DNA of 64,000 nt from Prevotella sp. UBA2809 (GTDB lineage Bacteria; Bacteroidota; Bacteroidia; Bacteroidales; Bacteroidaceae). The stretch spans positions 7,990-71,989 of the forward strand of contig DEHD01000039.1 of assembly GCA_002351725.1 (NCBI GenBank), read 5' to 3'. The notes beneath the pieces were generated by a model. The model made no database searches. It was given only the letters and a program-made list of their open reading frames with translations, and was not told where the DNA came from. Both the position numbers and the translations under genes were made by a program. Positions 59,665 through 64,000 of this stretch are shown here, piece by piece; within the stretch, counting starts at the first letter, position 1, and each line of letters opens with the position of its first letter.

Positions 59665-61038
59665 ATGGAATTAAAAGATATCAAAGCAGTATATTTTGTA
59701 GGAGCCGGTGGTATTGGAATGAGTGCCATCGCTCGCTATTTTATTAAGAAGGGACTTGTTGTAGCTGGTTACGACAAGACACCATCTGACCTTACAAAGA
59801 GACTCGAAACCGAGGGAATGCTTATTCATTACGAAGAGAATGTTGATGAGATTCCACACGAGTGCAAGAAGAAAGAGTCATGCCTGGTAATCTACACACC
59901 AGCCATACCCGCAGAGCATAAGGAACTTAAGTTCTTCCGTGAGAACGGTTTCGAGATTCAGAAGCGTGCCCAGGTTCTTGGCACACTGACTCAGAGCCAC
60001 AAAGGTCTCTGTGTAGCAGGAACACATGGAAAGACCACTACTTCAACCATGTGTGCTCACATCATGCATCAGAGTCACCTTGACTGTAATGCATTCCTTG
60101 GAGGAATATCTAAGAACTACGGCACCAACTATATCCTGTCTGATTCAGATTACGTCGTCATCGAGGCCGACGAGTTCGATCGTTCTTTCCATTGGCTCCG
60201 TCCTTGGATGAGCGTCATAACATCCAGCGACCCCGATCATCTGGATATCTACGGAACAAAAGAGGCTTATCTTGAGAGCTTCCGTCATTACACCGAACTC
60301 ATCCAGCCAGGTGGTGCCCTTATCATCCATCGCGGTCTTGAGATGAAAGAGAATATACAGTCTGGCGTACGCCGTTATGACTACAGTCTCAACGAAGGCG
60401 ATTTCCATGCAGAGAATATCGTAATAGAGAATGGCGAAATCACATTTGACTTCATCTCTCCCATCGAGAGTGTAAAAGGCGTACAGCTTGGTCAGCCTGT
60501 TCCCATCAATATAGAAAACGGTATTGCTGCTATGGCAATGGCTCAGCTTAACGGTTGTACTGCCGAAGAGCTGAAGTATGGTATGCAGACATACGGAGGT
60601 GTTGACCGTCGCTTTGATTTCAAAATCAAAAACGACAAGGTGGTATTCCTTAGCGACTATGCCCATCATCCCAAGGAAATTTATCAGAGCGCCAAGAGCA
60701 TTCGTGAGCTTTATAAGAACAAGCACATCACTGCAATCTTCCAGCCTCACCTATACACCCGAACTCGCGATTTCTACAAGGATTTTGCCGATGCTCTGAG
60801 TCAGCTTGACGAGGTAATACTTACTGAGATCTACCCAGCCCGTGAGTTACCTATCGAAGGAGTTACATCTAAACTCATCTACGATAATCTGAAGCCTGGT
60901 GTCAAAAAGGAGATGATACAGAAAGCTGATGTACTCGACTATGTCAAGAATCACGACTTCGAAGTGCTTATAGTACTTGGTGCCGGTGACTTGGACAATC
61001 AGGTTCCTCAAATAACAAAGATATTAAACAGCAAATAA
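59665..61038 (+). CDS. murC: UDP-N-acetylmuramate:L-alanine ligase
   Basis: 457 residues. VYFVGAGGIGMSAIARYFIK at the start, ATP site CVAGTHGKTTTSTMCAHIMH near 115, VITSSDPDHLDIYGT and FLSDYAHHPKEIYQSAKS near 330. Adds the first residue of the stem peptide. No ddl gene follows it, unlike in Proteobacteria. Confidence 0.97.
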   Translation: MELKDIKAVYFVGAGGIGMSAIARYFIKKGLVVAGYDKTPSDLTKRLETEGMLIHYEENVDEIPHECKKKESCLVIYTPAIPAEHKELKFFRENGFEIQKRAQVLGTLTQSHKGLCVAGTHGKTTTSTMCAHIMHQSHLDCNAFLGGISKNYGTNYILSDSDYVVIEADEFDRSFHWLRPWMSVITSSDPDHLDIYGTKEAYLESFRHYTELIQPGGALIIHRGLEMKENIQSGVRRYDYSLNEGDFHAENIVIENGEITFDFISPIESVKGVQLGQPVPINIENGIAAMAMAQLNGCTAEELKYGMQTYGGVDRRFDFKIKNDKVVFLSDYAHHPKEIYQSAKSIRELYKNKHITAIFQPHLYTRTRDFYKDFADALSQLDEVILTEIYPARELPIEGVTSKLIYDNLKPGVKKEMIQKADVLDYVKNHDFEVLIVLGAGDLDNQVPQITKILNSK

Positions 61039-61044
61039 TAACAG

Positions 61045-61800
61045 ATGACCTTTAACTTCAACTGGAAACAGATCCTCATCGTAGCCTGCAACGTTATCGT
61101 TGGCATCTACTTGGTACTAGCCGTCACAGCTTTCAACAATCCTGACGAGGCTATGGCCAAGGAATGCATCGAGGTAAAGATTGACATCGAGAAGGAGTCA
61201 ATGGAGGGTTTCCTGAATCCTGGTGAAGTCAAGAAGTTACTCTCACAGTATAAACTCTACCCTCTCTCACAGACTATGAGTTCTATATCTCCACGAAAGA
61301 TTGAAGAGACTCTGATAAAAAGTCCGTTTGTAGAGAAGGTAGAATGTTACAAGACACTGAGCGGACACGTATGCATAAATATCAAGCAGCGTATACCTGT
61401 AATCAGAATCATGGCTGTTAATGGCGACAACTACTATCTCGACCATCACGGCAATATAATGCCTGAGTCTGGATATGCCACAGATATACTGGTAGCTACT
61501 GGTAACATTACCAAAAGATATGCTCAGAACGTTTTGTCAAAGGTAGCAAACAAAATTGTAAGCAACAGTTTCTGGCGTAACCAGACTGTACAACTTAATG
61601 TCCTACCCAATCAGACTCTCGAGATGGTACCACGTGTTGGCGACCACATAGTTTTTCTTGGCAGTCCTAACAATATCGAAAACAAACTCGAACGCCTTCG
61701 CAAGTTCTACATTTACGGACTGAACAAGGCTGGTTGGAACAAATATAATTATATTAATGTTGAGTTCAACAACCAGATTATATGTAAAAGAAACAAATGA
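61045..61800 (+). CDS. ftsQ: cell division protein FtsQ
   Basis: 251 residues: short cytoplasmic start, one span (ILIVACNVIVGIYLVLAVTA, about 8-27), a POTRA-like part (about 45-115, KKLLSQYKLYPLSQTMSSIS) and a beta domain (NYYLDHHGNIMPESGYATDI). Sequence identity to classical FtsQ is low, but position between murC and ftsA and topology fit. Binds FtsL/FtsB in the divisome. Confidence 0.88.
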   Translation: MTFNFNWKQILIVACNVIVGIYLVLAVTAFNNPDEAMAKECIEVKIDIEKESMEGFLNPGEVKKLLSQYKLYPLSQTMSSISPRKIEETLIKSPFVEKVECYKTLSGHVCINIKQRIPVIRIMAVNGDNYYLDHHGNIMPESGYATDILVATGNITKRYAQNVLSKVANKIVSNSFWRNQTVQLNVLPNQTLEMVPRVGDHIVFLGSPNNIENKLERLRKFYIYGLNKAGWNKYNYINVEFNNQIICKRNK

Positions 61801-61817
61801 TAATATTATAATAAAAG

Positions 61818-63272
61818 ATGGCAGCAAAGGATTTTATTGTAGCAATTGAACTCGGTTCATCCAAAGTAACCGGAATCGCGGGACAGAAGAATCTCGACGG
61901 TAGCATCAACGTGCTTGCTATGGTCAAGGAAGAGTCTTCTTCGTTCATCCGCAAGGGTGTGGTTTACAATATCGACAAAACCGCACAATGCCTTACCAGT
62001 ATAATAAAAAAACTGGAGAATCAGCTCAAGACACAGATCACACAGGTTTACGTTGGTGTAGGTGGACAGTCTATCCGCAGCGTAAAGAATGTTGTGACTA
62101 AAGACCTTCCCGGCGAAACCATCATCACTCAGGATATGGTGATAGAACTGATGGATGCTAACCGCAACATGACCTATCAAGATCAGGAAATCCTAGATGC
62201 TGCCGTACAGGAATACAAGGTTGGAACCCAGTTCCAACTTGATCCTGTTGGCATTCAGGCCACACACCTTGAGGGTCACTTCCTGAATATTCTGGAGCGT
62301 AAAGCCTTCTATCGTAACCTTAACAAATGCTTCGAAACAGCAGGTATAAATGTTGCTGAGATGTATCTGGCTCCACTTGCACTTGCTGATAGTGTTCTTA
62401 CTGAGGTTGAGAAGCGTTCGGGATGTGCACTTGTTGATATGGGTTACGACACCACAACTGTATCTGTATATTCTAAGAATATCCTCCGCCATCTTGCAGT
62501 CATTCCCCTTGGCAGTAACAATATCACCAAGGACATTGCATCGCTCCAGATGGAAGAGAGTGATGCAGAACGCATGAAACTGAAATACGGTTCGGCTTAT
62601 ACAGAGAACAATGAGATAGACAACGAACTAAAATACTCTATCGACCCAGAGCGTCAGGTAGAGAGCCGCAAGTTCATTGAGATTGTCGAGGGTCGCCTCG
62701 AGGAGATTATTGAGAATGTTTGGTATCAGATTCCATCTGAATACTATGACAAGCTGCTTGGTGGTATCATTCTTACCGGTGGCGGCTCGAATATGAAGAA
62801 TATCGAGAAAGCATTTATCAATCACACTCACGTAGACAAAATTCGCATCGCCAAGTTCGTATCACAAACCATCATCTCTAACAACGAAGAAATCAAAGCA
62901 CACAACGGTATGCTGAACACGTTGTTAGGTCTGTTGGCCAAAGGCGATATCAACTGCGCAGGCGATGCATTCGATCCAAATGGTGACCTGTTTGCAAGTC
63001 TCAAGCCACAGACAATTCACCCCACTAACGACCAGCGCCCAGCACGTCAGACCACTGATCTTCCCGCCGGTGTAATCCGAACCGAAGCTGAGAAACAGAA
63101 AGCCGAAGAGGAAAAACGTCGTCAGCAGGAAGAAGAAGAGCGTGCTCGCCAGGAAGAAGAGCGCTTAAAGAAAGAGGAAGAAGCACGTATCCGCAAGGAG
63201 AATAGCACTTGGAACAAACTGAAGAAGGGAATCCTTAAGTTTGGTAAGTCGATTGTCGAAGAAGAAGATTAA
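61818..63272 (+). CDS. ftsA: cell division actin-like protein FtsA
   Basis: 484 residues. Actin-fold motifs are FIVAIELGSSKVTGIAGQKN, ALVDMGYDTTTVSVYSKNIL and GGIILTGGGSNMKNIEKAF. After about residue 405 a low-complexity Glu/Arg/Lys/Gln linker (EEEERARQEEERLKKEEEA) leads to a terminal amphipathic helix (WNKLKKGILKFGKSIVEE) that should bind the membrane. It tethers FtsZ. It is about 65 residues longer than E. coli FtsA because of the linker. Confidence 0.95.
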   Translation: MAAKDFIVAIELGSSKVTGIAGQKNLDGSINVLAMVKEESSSFIRKGVVYNIDKTAQCLTSIIKKLENQLKTQITQVYVGVGGQSIRSVKNVVTKDLPGETIITQDMVIELMDANRNMTYQDQEILDAAVQEYKVGTQFQLDPVGIQATHLEGHFLNILERKAFYRNLNKCFETAGINVAEMYLAPLALADSVLTEVEKRSGCALVDMGYDTTTVSVYSKNILRHLAVIPLGSNNITKDIASLQMEESDAERMKLKYGSAYTENNEIDNELKYSIDPERQVESRKFIEIVEGRLEEIIENVWYQIPSEYYDKLLGGIILTGGGSNMKNIEKAFINHTHVDKIRIAKFVSQTIISNNEEIKAHNGMLNTLLGLLAKGDINCAGDAFDPNGDLFASLKPQTIHPTNDQRPARQTTDLPAGVIRTEAEKQKAEEEKRRQQEEEERARQEEERLKKEEEARIRKENSTWNKLKKGILKFGKSIVEEED

Positions 63273-63286
63273 AAAAGTAGAAGATT

Positions 63287-64000
63287 ATGGAAAACAATAT
63301 GAATATGGATATCCTTGACTTCGGAGCACCGGAGAAGGAGCACAGCATCATCAAAGTTATCGGTGTTGGCGGTGGCGGCGGTAATGCAGTAAACCACATG
63401 TACCGCGAGGGCATTCACGATGTAACATTCGTGCTATGTAACACTGACAACCAGGCCCTTAACGATTCACCCGTGCCCGTACATCTCCAGTTGGGTAAGG
63501 AAGGACTTGGTGCTGGTAATAAGCCAGAAAAAGCACGCCAGGCTGCCGAAGAAAGCATAGAGGACATTCGCACAATGCTTAGCGACGGAACCCGCATGGC
63601 ATTCATCACTGCCGGAATGGGTGGTGGAACAGGAACAGGTGCTGCACCAGTCATCGCTCGTGTCTCTAAAGAGTTAGGAATCCTTACCGTAGGTATCGTT
63701 ACCATCCCGTTCCGTTTCGAAGGCGATCGCAAGATTGACCAAGCACTGGACGGTGTTGAAGAAATGTCTAAACACGTTGATGCTCTGCTTGTTATCAACA
63801 ACGAGCGCCTCCGTGAGATATATCCTGAACTTTCTGTTCTTGATGCTTTCGGAAAAGCTGACGATACACTTAGCATTGCTGCAAAGTCTATTGCCGAGAT
63901 TATCACAGTACACGGCCTTATCAACCTCGACTTCAACGATGTTAAGACCGTGCTCAAGGATGGTGGCGTAGCAATCATGTCAACTGGTTATGGTGAAGGC
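63287..64000 (+). CDS. ftsZ: cell division tubulin-like GTPase FtsZ, 5' part
   Basis: 238 codons to the window end; about 55-60 percent of the usual length or less. IKVIGVGGGGGNAVNHMYRE is the nucleotide-binding start, FITAGMGGGTGTGAAPVIAR the tubulin signature near 108, and TVGIVTIPFRFEGDRK follows. Polymerises into the division ring. It starts 14 bases after ftsA. Confidence 0.97.
   Translation, partial: MENNMNMDILDFGAPEKEHSIIKVIGVGGGGGNAVNHMYREGIHDVTFVLCNTDNQALNDSPVPVHLQLGKEGLGAGNKPEKARQAAEESIEDIRTMLSDGTRMAFITAGMGGGTGTGAAPVIARVSKELGILTVGIVTIPFRFEGDRKIDQALDGVEEMSKHVDALLVINNERLREIYPELSVLDAFGKADDTLSIAAKSIAEIITVHGLINLDFNDVKTVLKDGGVAIMSTGYGEG

Overview
The window looks like a chromosomal segment of a Bacteroidota bacterium, most likely a Prevotella/Segatella-type member of the Bacteroidales. 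The evidence is the primary promoter type TAnnTTTG found in front of most transcription units, the near absence of Shine-Dalgarno sequences, a fused SecDF, tandem OmpH/Skp genes after BamA, DUF families typical of the order (DUF6242, DUF6089, DUF4271, DUF3836), a BT0820-type HAD protein, glycine-lipid acyltransferases, and a cluster of exported glycoside hydrolases. No phage, transposase, CRISPR array or plasmid gene is visible.

Layout. 1-9088: 3' part of pckA with a strong terminator; a short self-contained unit (promoter, 31-codon frame, terminator); a lipoprotein; then an envelope operon DUF6089-uppS-bamA-three ompH/skp-murI. 9089-12892: xerD divergent from aroQ, O-methyltransferase, rbfA and a LolC/E-like permease. 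12937-20962: M16 peptidase, metK, DUF4271, a HemD-like protein, rnpA, yidD, tyrS and tRNA-Gln. 20977-26790: HU, rhomboid protease, an EEP-family protein and secDF. 26978-31575 (minus): a polysaccharide-export operon (wzc, HAD protein, wza, membrane protein) preceded by a roughly 310-nt structured leader. 31650-32640: a 58-aa protein with a GNAT acetyltransferase, and tRNA-Arg. 32773-47034: carbohydrate region with GH43, a MalY/PatB aminotransferase, DUF3737, DUF3836, a minus-strand series sensor kinase-response regulator-GH97-GH2-GH3, and a CPBP-like membrane protein. 47094-48958: glsB/glsA. 49067-64000: the division and cell wall (dcw) cluster mraZ, rsmH, ftsL, ftsI, murE, mraY, murD, ftsW, murG, murC, ftsQ, ftsA, ftsZ (cut by the window end).

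How the genes work together. Most of the window serves envelope construction. UppS, MraY, MurC/D/E/G, MurI, FtsI and FtsW make and insert peptidoglycan. BamA, the OmpH/Skp chaperones, SecDF and YidD move and fold envelope proteins. A LolC/E-like permease, GlsA/GlsB and Wza/Wzc handle lipids and polysaccharide. The glycoside hydrolases are all exported and probably finish breaking down plant or host glycans.

The least explained signals are regulatory: (1) the structured, terminator-ended leader before wzc; (2) a direct-repeat site with an 11-bp period found at the same distance (49-50 bp) upstream of three promoters (M16 peptidase, DUF3836 and CPBP genes), which may be bound by an OmpR-type regulator; (3) three 10-bp-phased MraZ-type boxes before mraZ; (4) the short unit at 958-1172; and (5) a 178-bp nested inverted repeat between GH43 and the aminotransferase gene.
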